Notes under the pieces: model-generated | What the model was told of the DNA's origin: nothing | Databases searched by the model: none | The model's input: only the letters and a program-made list of their open reading frames with translations | Part shown: piece after piece, positions 26,926 through 35,276 of the stretch | Layout: each line of letters starts with the position of its first letter | Position numbering within the stretch: position 1 is the first letter of the stretch | Made by a program: the position numbers and the translations under genes | NCBI RefSeq assembly: GCF_025244825.1 | Contig: NZ_CP104263.1 | Span: forward strand, 2,046,001 to 2,110,000 | Direction of reading: 5' to 3' | DNA length: 64,000 nucleotides | Source: Arthrobacter jinronghuae | Lineage (GTDB): Bacteria; Actinomycetota; Actinomycetes; Actinomycetales; Micrococcaceae

Positions 26926-28485
26926 ATGGGTGACTCAATCCTCACCGCGGAGAATCTCTCCATAGACTTCGGTGGCGTAACCGCACTAGAAAATATCAAC
27001 CTGTCGATAGGCCAGGGTGAAATCCTCTGTCTTGCCGGCGAAAATGGATCGGGCAAATCGACATTCGTCAAGATCGTGTCCGGTGTCTACTCGCCTAGCT
27101 CCGGCAGTGTTTCGATCGACGGATCCCTAGTCGATTCGCATGGCCCGCGGGGCGCGATCAGTGCCGGGGTTCAGGTTATTTATCAGGATCTCTCCCTCTT
27201 TGATCACCTCACGGTGGCAGAGAACATCTCTATTAATCGCATGATGCACGATGGATCCAAGCTCGTGAAGCGTTCCGCTATGCGGACTATTGCTGCGGAA
27301 CAGCTTGCCCGAGTTGGTGTCGAACTCCCCCTGGATGAGAGGGTCTCCACTCTCTCAGTGGCCAACAAACAACTAGTCGCCATCGCGCGGGCGCTCAGCA
27401 TGGACGCCCGGATCCTTTTCATGGACGAACCCACCACCGCGCTGACCACCAACGAGGTAAAACGGTTACTGAAGATCGTATTGGAGCTCAAAAACCGCGG
27501 ATTGTCGATCGTATTTATTAGCCACAAACTCGACGAAGTTTTCGCCATCGCGGATCGGATCATCATTTTTCGCAACGGGCACAAGGTTGGTGACTTTCCC
27601 GCTCATGAACTTGACGAAGAATCGCTGAGCTTTCACATGACCGGTCGCCGTGTCTCCTACGCACGCTACCACCGGGAACCCAATGATGAGGCTCCACTTT
27701 TGCAGGTCCAAGGCCTCAGCAGGCAAGGGAACTACAGCGACGTCAGTTTCGATTTGCGCAAGGGAGACATTCTGGGGCTCACCGGGCTTCTCGGTGCTGG
27801 CCGCACAGAACTGGCGCTTTCGTTGTTCGGCCTCAACACCCCTGACTCCGGGCAGATTCTGATCGATGGAAAACTAACCAGCATCAGCTCTCCACTTCAT
27901 GCCATGGGCCATGGGATCGCGCTGGTACCCGAGGATCGAAAGGCCCAGGGTCTGTTTGGGGCACAGTCAATCCGAAACAACGTCTCGTCAAATGTGATCG
28001 ACTCGCTGGTTGGCCGTACCCGCCTGATCGACCGGAAAGCGGAGAAGGCTCTCGCACAGACAACGGTGCAGAAAATGAACGTTAACAACAAAGATATCGA
28101 CACTCCCGTCGAGAACCTTTCCGGCGGCAACCAGCAGAAGGTAGTGATCGGCAAATGGATCGCCCGGGAACCCACGATTTTCATCCTCGATAGTCCAACA
28201 GTCGGCATAGACATTGGATCAAAACAGGAGATATATGACCGCATTCACGCCCTTGCCGCAAGTGGAATCGGCGTAATCGTGATTTCCGACGAACCCGAGG
28301 AGATCATTGCCAATTGCAACAGGGTGCTGGTGATGCATGAGGGAGTTGTACTCGACCGCTTCGGTGAGGCCGATCTCCGTGCCCCCGAATTCAAAGATCG
28401 CCTCGCAACGATCATCAGTGACCCCGGCGCCCACGTGAAACACGTAACGGTCCCCCTAACGTCGACCTCAGGAAATCAGCAATGA
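26926..28485 (+). CDS. CUT2 sugar ABC transporter, ATP-binding protein (RbsA/RhaT type)
   Basis: A 519-residue tandem ABC ATPase. Domain 1 has Walker A GENGSGKST and Walker B ILFMDEPTTAL with a degenerate signature (LSVANKQ). Domain 2 has a degenerate Walker A (GLLGAGRTEL), an intact signature LSGGNQQK and Walker B IFILDSPTVG. This split is normal for the CUT2 class. I start at ATG 26926 (MGDSILTAEN) by homology; the reading frame is open to 26869. The stop overlaps the next permease start by four bases. Some Leu codons are TTA, rare in the core genes around. Confidence 0.92.
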   Translation: MGDSILTAENLSIDFGGVTALENINLSIGQGEILCLAGENGSGKSTFVKIVSGVYSPSSGSVSIDGSLVDSHGPRGAISAGVQVIYQDLSLFDHLTVAENISINRMMHDGSKLVKRSAMRTIAAEQLARVGVELPLDERVSTLSVANKQLVAIARALSMDARILFMDEPTTALTTNEVKRLLKIVLELKNRGLSIVFISHKLDEVFAIADRIIIFRNGHKVGDFPAHELDEESLSFHMTGRRVSYARYHREPNDEAPLLQVQGLSRQGNYSDVSFDLRKGDILGLTGLLGAGRTELALSLFGLNTPDSGQILIDGKLTSISSPLHAMGHGIALVPEDRKAQGLFGAQSIRNNVSSNVIDSLVGRTRLIDRKAEKALAQTTVQKMNVNNKDIDTPVENLSGGNQQKVVIGKWIAREPTIFILDSPTVGIDIGSKQEIYDRIHALAASGIGVIVISDEPEEIIANCNRVLVMHEGVVLDRFGEADLRAPEFKDRLATIISDPGAHVKHVTVPLTSTSGNQQ

Positions 28486-29510
28486 AGACCAGTCCGTTTC
28501 GCGTCATCTTCAACCGGCCCTCCACCGCGATGGAGAAGTATCTGCTAACCATTATCCTTGCGTACATAGTGATCGTGGCCTTGAAGAACCCGCTGTTCTT
28601 CAGCCTGGAGACCCTGTTTGACATGCTTCGGAGTGGGTCCGGCGTTATGATCCTCGCCGTCGGCGTGCTCCTCGTGCTCATATCGGGCGGCATTGACGTC
28701 TCGTTCACAGCAATCGCGGTGGTCTCGGGCTACACATCGGTGCAGCTCATGATGGCGTTGGGGATCGACAACGTTCTGTTCGCATTCATGGTGTCCATTG
28801 CTGTGGGATGTCTGCTCGGCGCCGTCAATGCTCTGCTTATTTCCAGATTCAAACTCCCAACCCTAATCGTGACCCTCGGTACCGCCAGCGCCTACCACGG
28901 CCTGATGGCAACAGTTCTCGGCACAAAGTCCTACCCCACTGGTGCGATGCCTCAGTCCATGGTCGAGTTCGGGTCCGCCAACTTAGTGGTCATAAACTCC
29001 GAGACCGGCAGATACGGCCTCACGGTGTTCCTGCCGATAGTGATTTTTGTGCTCGGACTCACCTGGTTCATCCTCTACCGCACGATGCTTGGCCGACAGA
29101 TCTTCGCCGTCGGTAGCAATGAGGAATCCGCCTCACGTCTCGGAATTAATATCACCCGCACCAAGTTGTTTGTCTACTCCTACTCCGGCGCTCTCTCCGG
29201 ATTGATGGGAATCATTTATTTCAGCGAACTAAAGTACGTCAATCCTGTCTCCCTCGTGGGCAGCGAGCTGATGATTATCGCCGCTGTCGTCATTGGGGGT
29301 GCGAAGCTCACGGGCGGCGAAGGAACGATTCTCGGCACAATTCTAGGCATCGTTGTTGTGCAGTTGTTTCAATCCACTCTGGTATTCCTCGGCTTGGGAT
29401 CCTCGTGGAATGACCTGTTCTTCGGTGCTGTATTGCTAATGAGTTTGGGCGTTATGTACTACCGCCAACGCATCCAGGACCGAAAGAGTCTCGTCTTCGC
29501 GACGAGCTAA
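28482..29510 (+). CDS. CUT2 sugar ABC transporter permease 1
   Basis: A 342-residue BPD_transp_2 permease with about eight to ten membrane helices. The family stretch LISGGIDVSFTAIAVVSGY and the C-terminal GGAKLTGGEGTILGT loop are typical. The ATG overlaps the ATPase stop (ATGA). With the second permease it should form a heterodimeric channel, as in rhamnose and AI-2 importers. Confidence 0.92.
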   Translation: MKTSPFRVIFNRPSTAMEKYLLTIILAYIVIVALKNPLFFSLETLFDMLRSGSGVMILAVGVLLVLISGGIDVSFTAIAVVSGYTSVQLMMALGIDNVLFAFMVSIAVGCLLGAVNALLISRFKLPTLIVTLGTASAYHGLMATVLGTKSYPTGAMPQSMVEFGSANLVVINSETGRYGLTVFLPIVIFVLGLTWFILYRTMLGRQIFAVGSNEESASRLGINITRTKLFVYSYSGALSGLMGIIYFSELKYVNPVSLVGSELMIIAAVVIGGAKLTGGEGTILGTILGIVVVQLFQSTLVFLGLGSSWNDLFFGAVLLMSLGVMYYRQRIQDRKSLVFATS

Positions 29511-29535
29511 ACCGGAGAGCAAGGGGAACCAAAAA

Positions 29536-30666
29536 ATGAATTTAGTCGCCCGTATCGTCGCCCGGGACAAAAACCTGTCCGTGCTGGTCCTCATGACAGC
29601 CAGTACACTAACGGTCCTTGTTGCCTTGCTCGGCGGTCGATTCCTTTCCGCCGGCAATCTGCAGTCGATGTCCTCTCAAGTCAGTGAATTCGGCTTTCTT
29701 GCGCTCGCAATGGGCCTGGCCATGCTCACCGGTGGCATCGACCTGTCTATTGTGTCAGCCGCGGTGCTAGCCGGCATCATGGGTGCCACCGTTATGAGCG
29801 GGCAACTCGTACCGGTAACGGAGTCAAACTCGAACGCACTAATGCTCGCCGGCATCCTAGCGGCGCTCGTCACCGGCATGATGTGCGGCTTGCTCAACGG
29901 TGTGTTAGTGGCCAAGTTATCGATTCCACCCATCCTCGCCACTTTGGGCACTATGATCCTGTTCACCGGCATTGGCATGGTCATTACAGACGGGCAGAGT
30001 GTACCGATCTCCATCGTCAGCTATTCCGCCCTCGGCGCGACTACGATCGCGAACATCCCGCTTATTTTCGTTCTCATGACCGTCGCATTTCTCGTCATGG
30101 GCTTTGCGCTTAGCCGCACCCGCTTTGGCCGCCGCATCTACCTTTTCGGTGAAAACAGCGTTGCACTGCGCTTTTCCGGAGTACGCAATGAACGAGTGAT
30201 CATCCTGACATATGTCACGATCGGCCTGCTCGTGGGGATCGCCGCTGTAATTATGGTATCCAGGGTCAACTCGGCCCGTGTCGGTTTCGGCGAGTCATAC
30301 CTGCTGCAGGCGATTCTCGTGGTTGTCCTCGCAGGTTACAACCCGTACGGCGGCCGAGGACGGGTTATCAGCTTGGCCCTGGGGCTCATTCTGTTGCAAT
30401 CCCTTCAGAGCGCATTCACCATCCTGCAATTCAACCCTTACGTAAAAAATCTCATCTGGGGTTCGCTGCTGTTGCTGGTGATGGTGGTCAACTACTACGT
30501 TGCTCGCTGGAATCCGCTTCCTGTGTCCCCATCCCTTGGGCCGAAGGAGCCAGGATCCGCATCAGGCTCCACCGGCTCATCGGTAGCCGTCACGCACCGA
30601 CCACTCGGTAAGGATGCGGACCCGGATCCCCGCGCATCGGTTGAGGCGGGCGGGCAACCAGGATGA
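29536..30666 (+). CDS. CUT2 sugar ABC transporter permease 2
   Basis: A 376-residue BPD_transp_2 permease. MLTGGIDLSIVSAAVLAGI and the VVLAGYNPYGGRGRVI loop mark the family. After the last helix (about 318) a polar tail of about 50 residues rich in Pro, Ser and Gly is present, longer than usual. GGGGAACC-like spacing (AAGGGGAA) precedes the start. Its stop overlaps the SIS gene start by four bases. Confidence 0.9.
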   Translation: MNLVARIVARDKNLSVLVLMTASTLTVLVALLGGRFLSAGNLQSMSSQVSEFGFLALAMGLAMLTGGIDLSIVSAAVLAGIMGATVMSGQLVPVTESNSNALMLAGILAALVTGMMCGLLNGVLVAKLSIPPILATLGTMILFTGIGMVITDGQSVPISIVSYSALGATTIANIPLIFVLMTVAFLVMGFALSRTRFGRRIYLFGENSVALRFSGVRNERVIILTYVTIGLLVGIAAVIMVSRVNSARVGFGESYLLQAILVVVLAGYNPYGGRGRVISLALGLILLQSLQSAFTILQFNPYVKNLIWGSLLLLVMVVNYYVARWNPLPVSPSLGPKEPGSASGSTGSSVAVTHRPLGKDADPDPRASVEAGGQPG

Positions 30667-31226
30667 GCGCCTTCCACCACCAAGCTGCCGAAATAGTCTC
30701 CGAGCTTGATGCGACCGTCGCCCGGGTAAGTACCGACGAGGTGGAGAACACCCTTAATGCGTTGATGACCGCCAATACCATTTTCGTGATTGGTGTAGGC
30801 CGGGAAGGACTTGCTGCCAAGGGGTTCGCAATGCGCCTGGCTCACCTCGGCCTTCGTGTGCATTGGGCATGGGATGACACCACTCCCGCTGTCACCGCTG
30901 ATGATGCACTGCTCATGGTCAACGGACCCGGAAATATCGGGCATCTCGACTATGTCTTTGATCGGGTGAGAGAGGTGGGAGCAACGACAATCGTGGTTTC
31001 TGCACTAGCCGGCGCCCGCACCCCAGGTATGGCCGATGTGACACTTATCGTGCCAGCGACGGTTTATCGAGGGAAGGGAGACCTTGTCCCCTCCATACAG
31101 CCGATGGGCAGCCTGTTCGAGCAGGCAACCCTTTTGGTCTTCGACACGCTAATACTGCAGCTAATTGAGCGTCTAGGCATCCATTCCTACGCCGAATTAG
31201 CACCGCGACACCGCAACTTCGAATAG
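30663..31226 (+). CDS. SIS-domain sugar isomerase (6-phospho-3-hexuloisomerase-like)
   Basis: A 187-residue single SIS domain protein, the length of 6-phospho-3-hexuloisomerase (PHI). The phosphosugar-binding pattern is visible: FVIGVGREGLAAKGFAMRL and VNGPGNIGHL, then a final QPMGSLFEQATLLVFDTLIL helix region. PHI converts hexulose 6-phosphate to fructose 6-phosphate, but no hexulose-phosphate synthase is in the cluster, so the substrate here may differ. It overlaps permease 2 by four bases, placing it firmly in the operon. Confidence 0.82.
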   Translation: MSAFHHQAAEIVSELDATVARVSTDEVENTLNALMTANTIFVIGVGREGLAAKGFAMRLAHLGLRVHWAWDDTTPAVTADDALLMVNGPGNIGHLDYVFDRVREVGATTIVVSALAGARTPGMADVTLIVPATVYRGKGDLVPSIQPMGSLFEQATLLVFDTLILQLIERLGIHSYAELAPRHRNFE

Positions 31227-31249
31227 CCGCTCAACGAGGAGTGACCGTA

Positions 31250-32986
31250 ATGACCCACATTTACAACGACCCCGCCGACTTTGCCGAAGAGGCCCTTGCC
31301 GGATTCGTGGCGCTGCACAAATCTTACGTACGACCTGTGCCCGGAGGCGTCGTTCGCCGGCAGCCAGGCCCGAGAGGCAAGACCGTAGTAATTTTCGGTG
31401 GCGGCAGTGGCCACTACCCAGCTTTTGCCGGACTGGTTGGGCCCGGATTCGGAGACGGATCCGTAGTGGGCAACATCTTCACTTCGCCGTCCGCACAATA
31501 CGCATACTCTGTGGGCCGACACGCTAACCGTGGCGGTGGCGTCATTTTCAGCTTCGGTAACTACGCAGGAGATGTCATGAATTTCGGCATCGCGTGCGAG
31601 CAACTTATTGCCGAGGGCATCGACGCGCGAAATGTAGTCGTCACGGACGATGTGCTGAGCGCCTCAATGGATGAAATCCACAAACGCCGCGGGATCGCGG
31701 GCGATTTCGCTGTTTTCAAGGTGCTGGCCGCGGCCGCCGAGACCGGCGCTGATATTGATGAGGTGGAGCGGCTAGGCCGTCTGGCCAACGACCGAACCCG
31801 CACAGCCGGAATTGCGTTCTCCGGCTGCACGTTCCCAGGCGCATCCGGCCCGCTGTTCGCCGTGCAGCACAGCCAGATGGCTGTGGGCCTCGGTATTCAC
31901 GGAGAGCCCGGCCTTCGAACCGTACCGCTGCAGACCGCTACCGAGATTGGTGACTTACTCGTAACCTCTCTACTTTCCGAACGACCCCCCGCCAGCGGTG
32001 AACGAGTGGGCGTGATCCTCAACGGCCTCGGCTCCACGAAATATGAAGAGCTATTCCTTCTCTGGGGCGAGATCTCCCCTCGGCTGGAACAGGCAGGCCT
32101 TCAACTCGTGGAGCCTCAAGTGGGAGAACTAGTCACCAGCTTGGATATGGCGGGCGTTTCGCTGAGTCTCGTTTGGCTCGACGATGAGCTCGAGCCACTG
32201 TGGTGCGCACCTGCAGATACGCCTGCTTTCCGCAAAGGTTCAGCTCTCGCCGCTCGTACCGAAACCGAAGATGATGCCTTGATTGACGACTCCTACATCG
32301 ACAACGTTGCGCAAGGTACACCAACCTCTCAGAAGAGCGCGGCACACGTTGTTGCTTTCGCCTCCGCGGCTCTAAACACCATCCGGGAACATGAAGAGAC
32401 CCTCGCCCAAATGGACGCTATCGCTGGAGATGGCGATCATGGTCGGGGCATGGTGCGTGGTCTGGACGCTGCTCTGACGGCCGCCATATGGGCATCCAAG
32501 GGCGGAGCCGGAGTTGGGAGCACATTGACGCGCGCAGGTGATGCCTGGGCAGAACATGCTGGTGGAACCTCAGGAGTACTCTGGGGCTCAGCCCTACGTG
32601 CAGCAGGCCGAATAATAGGTGACGACAACGAAATCGGCTTTCCGGAAATCCTTCAGGCATCCGACGCATTCGCCGACGCACTTACCCGATTGGGCAAGGC
32701 ATCCTTGGGCGACAAAACCATGGTGGACGCAGTGGTTCCATTCGTGGTTGAACTGCGTAACGCTTCCGACGGCGGGCAAACCTTGCCAAACGCCTTGCAC
32801 CTCGCAGCGGCTGCATCCTTTTCGGCTGCCAGGGCCACTGCAAATCTGTTACCCAAAATGGGCCGTGCAAGGCCTCACGCCGAAAAAAGCCTGGGTAACC
32901 CAGATCCCGGAGCCATTTCATTCGCCCTTATTGTGACCGCCCTAGCAGACAACGCCGCTCATGAACGAAAGGTGGAAGTCGAATGA
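31250..32986 (+). CDS. Fused DhaK-DhaL type ketose kinase (dihydroxyacetone/erythrulose kinase)
   Basis: A 578-residue ATP-dependent kinase. The DhaK part (about 1-330) has [15 protein letters not shown] and the substrate-anchoring His in GLGIHGEPG (His217). The DhaL part (about 360-575) has the Mg-ATP motif GDGDHGRGM near residue 394. Family members phosphorylate dihydroxyacetone or, in Mycobacterium smegmatis DerK and LerK, D- or L-erythrulose. The RpiB-like gene directly downstream resembles DerI, which favours erythrulose, but this is inference. I prefer ATG 31250 over GTG 31241 because GAGGAG lies at the right distance. Overlaps the next gene by four bases. Confidence 0.87.
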   Translation: MTHIYNDPADFAEEALAGFVALHKSYVRPVPGGVVRRQPGPRGKTVVIFGGGSGHYPAFAGLVGPGFGDGSVVGNIFTSPSAQYAYSVGRHANRGGGVIFSFGNYAGDVMNFGIACEQLIAEGIDARNVVVTDDVLSASMDEIHKRRGIAGDFAVFKVLAAAAETGADIDEVERLGRLANDRTRTAGIAFSGCTFPGASGPLFAVQHSQMAVGLGIHGEPGLRTVPLQTATEIGDLLVTSLLSERPPASGERVGVILNGLGSTKYEELFLLWGEISPRLEQAGLQLVEPQVGELVTSLDMAGVSLSLVWLDDELEPLWCAPADTPAFRKGSALAARTETEDDALIDDSYIDNVAQGTPTSQKSAAHVVAFASAALNTIREHEETLAQMDAIAGDGDHGRGMVRGLDAALTAAIWASKGGAGVGSTLTRAGDAWAEHAGGTSGVLWGSALRAAGRIIGDDNEIGFPEILQASDAFADALTRLGKASLGDKTMVDAVVPFVVELRNASDGGQTLPNALHLAAAASFSAARATANLLPKMGRARPHAEKSLGNPDPGAISFALIVTALADNAAHERKVEVE

Positions 32987-33453
32987 CTACACAACCTCTA
33001 ACTATTGTCATCGGCGCCGATGACGCCGGATACGACTACAAGGAAGTCCTGAAACGCGACCTTGAAGCGAATCCCTTGGTCGACGCCGTGATCGACATCG
33101 GCGTGGATGCCTCAAGCCACACTGCCTATCCGAGCGTTGCGATAGAAGCTGCCACTATGGTGGCCAACGGCCAGGCGGACCGGGCCCTTCTGATCTGCGG
33201 CACCGGCTTAGGCATGGCCATCGCGGCAAATAAAGTGCCTTCCATTCGAGCTGTGACGGCACATGACGGTTACTCCGTCGAACGGGGGGTGCTGAGCAAC
33301 AATGCGCAGGTGCTCGCCTTTGGCCAGCGCGTAGTGGGTTTGGAGCTGGCGCGACGCCTGACTCAGGAGTGGTTGCACTATCGCTTCGATGAAAGCTCCG
33401 CTTCTGCCGAAAAAGTTCAACTAATCAATGACTTCGATGAAGCCACGTCCTAG
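32983..33453 (+). CDS. RpiB/LacAB-family sugar-phosphate isomerase
   Basis: A 156-residue isomerase of the ribose-5-phosphate isomerase B fold. The active-site Cys is Cys72 in [12 protein letters not shown] and the following [20 protein letters not shown] matches the family. The opening [13 protein letters not shown] has Asp-Ala where ordinary RpiB has DHAG, as I recall for the D-erythrulose-4-phosphate isomerase branch (DerI). It would pair with the upstream kinase to produce erythrose 4-phosphate. Last gene of the plus-strand operon; no terminator is evident. Confidence 0.87.
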   Translation: MTTQPLTIVIGADDAGYDYKEVLKRDLEANPLVDAVIDIGVDASSHTAYPSVAIEAATMVANGQADRALLICGTGLGMAIAANKVPSIRAVTAHDGYSVERGVLSNNAQVLAFGQRVVGLELARRLTQEWLHYRFDESSASAEKVQLINDFDEATS

Positions 33454-33494
33454 ATCAAGTGTGGAGGCCAGATGGACTAATCATTCCCTGCGCC

Positions 33495-34075
33495 TTACTT
33501 GAAGATGTTCTTGAACCTGGCATCCATAACAACCTGGCCATTCTGCCAGGCCGGACGGAATTCGCTCAGGGACTTCGAGTACGTTTCCAGTGACTCTACG
33601 ACAACCCCATCAGCGGTGTTGCGAATAACTCAGATCGCAACCGTGAATACACTCATCCGCTTGGAAGCGTTGGCGGAGGCGATGGTTACGCGGGTCCAGA
33701 GCCATTGTCGATTCCCAGGGATACTCCATGCTTACGGAAAGAACCCATCCGGTTGGACCGGGCCGAGTAAGAGATGGGAACAACCGCTTCGATCTCGTCC
33801 GTCAGCTTGATTTCAATGGTTTCCTGGGCCTTGCCGTTCTGCCCTCGCCCCACGTCACCCAGGTGGCGAACTGCACCGCCGAGCAGTTCCGGCGTCGGCT
33901 CCGGCTGTGCTTCGGAGCCGAAAGTGGAACAAACCAGTTCCGTTCCATCCTTGAGAATGTCCAGGGCGTAAAGATCGTAGTCAGTGTTGGATGACCATTC
34001 ACAGCGAGCCGTGACTACAGGGGTTTTTGCAATGGTGACGCGGTTACCTTTTCAAGGGAAATAGCACCGGCTTTT
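33495..34075 (-). pseudogene. Decayed TerD-family gene
   Basis: Reading the minus strand, the pieces ISLEK, NRVTIAKTPVVTARCEW, DYDLYALDILKDGTELVC, VPISYSARSNRMGSFRKHG, VTIASANASKRMSVFTVAI and VIRNTADGVVVESLETYS line up as one TerD-like protein, the family of tellurium-resistance/stress proteins. It is broken by a lost base near 34047 (LEK to NRV), another near 33696 (after SLGIDNGSG), and an in-frame TGA at 33632-33630. The end TAA is at 33497-33495. Three lesions make it a pseudogene rather than a read error. It sits at the right edge of the catabolic island. Confidence 0.75.
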
Positions 34076-34094
34076 GACGCCTCTACCGTGCACG

Positions 34095-35264
34095 TTATTC
34101 TTTGGCGCCGCCGGAAGACTTGCTGCCCTTGGCTTTGGTCCCGGCGAACCTGGTCCGGGACGCCGCACCTGGGGCCGCCGGTTTCCCGGCTGCGTTCCCG
34201 GCTGGTTTCCCGGCTGCGTTGCCGGTGTCCGTGCGGCCGCCTTCGTCGTCCGTGGCAACCCCGTCCGCAGCAACCCCGTCCGCCGGCACGCCGGCACCAG
34301 CCGGCCCCGCGCCCTGCACTATGTGGCCGGCAGCATCACTTCGGTCTCCTGCAACGGCGACGGCCAGCACCCCCAGCCCGGCATGGGCGGCCAGGACGGC
34401 GGGCAGCGGGCAGATCAGGATCTCTACCTCGGGCGCGGCGGCACGGACAATTCCGGCCAGCCGTTCGGCTTCCGAGGCATTGCCGAAGTGGTGCACCGCG
34501 GCGCGGACCTTCCCGTCGCGTCCGGCAATGTCCTGCTGCACCAGTTCGGCCAGCCGTGCCAGCGCTTTGGGTGCAGTCCGAACACGTTCCAGCGGAACAA
34601 CCATGCCGTCGCGGACCACCAGGATCGGCTTTACGGCAAGCAGGGTACCCAGCCAGCCTGCCGCCGCACCGATCCGCCCGCCACGGCGCAGCTGGTCAAG
34701 GCTGGGGACGTAAAAGAGGATAGTGGCATCGGCCGCTACCGAGCGGGCATCTGCCGCTACCTCCGCCGCGGAATAACCGGCCCGGGCCCTCTCCGTCGCC
34801 GCCGCCACGGCAAAACCGAGGCCCATGGCCGCCGTCGCACTGTCGATGACCTCGACCGGAATTTCAGCCGAACGCGCGGCAAGCCGCGCCGAATCCACGG
34901 TCCCGGAAAGCTGCCCGGAAAGGTGGATTGACACCGCGGAGGTGCACCCGGCGGCAGCAAGCTCGCGGTAGGCCGCTTCGAACTGCCCCGGCGCCGGCCG
35001 GGAAGTCCGCACTTCATGGCCCTGCGCCATGGCCAGGGCAAGGGCAGGAATCAGTTCCGCGGATCCTTCGCCGTAGATCTGGTCCCCGATCATGACGGGC
35101 ATGGGAACCACCCGGACAAAATCGGCGGCGTTGGCCGCTTCCGCCCAGCCACCCGGCAGCGCGGACGCCGAATCGGTCACCACCCCCACGGACGGCCCGG
35201 GGACGGCCGCGGTTTCCCGCTGCCGTCCCCTGGCCCGCGATGCGAGCCGTTCGAGCCAGTCCAT
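34095..35264 (-). CDS. DegV family protein
   Basis: A 389-residue fatty-acid-binding DegV protein. VVTDSASALPGGW starts the domain, SRPAPGQFEAAYRELAAAG and SIHLSGQLSGT follow, and the second lobe has SLDQLRRGGRIGAAAGWLG. In Firmicutes (FakB) such proteins present fatty acids to a kinase; the role in actinobacteria is unclear. A low-complexity tail of about 90 residues with repeated NAAGKPA and DGVA units follows the domain and ends in a basic stretch. It begins 12 bp after leuS. Normal neighbours comEA and comEC are now displaced by the catabolic island. Confidence 0.88.
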   Translation of the reverse strand: MDWLERLASRARGRQRETAAVPGPSVGVVTDSASALPGGWAEAANAADFVRVVPMPVMIGDQIYGEGSAELIPALALAMAQGHEVRTSRPAPGQFEAAYRELAAAGCTSAVSIHLSGQLSGTVDSARLAARSAEIPVEVIDSATAAMGLGFAVAAATERARAGYSAAEVAADARSVAADATILFYVPSLDQLRRGGRIGAAAGWLGTLLAVKPILVVRDGMVVPLERVRTAPKALARLAELVQQDIAGRDGKVRAAVHHFGNASEAERLAGIVRAAAPEVEILICPLPAVLAAHAGLGVLAVAVAGDRSDAAGHIVQGAGPAGAGVPADGVAADGVATDDEGGRTDTGNAAGKPAGNAAGKPAAPGAASRTRFAGTKAKGSKSSGGAKE

Positions 35265-35276
35265 GGGTCCCGGCGC

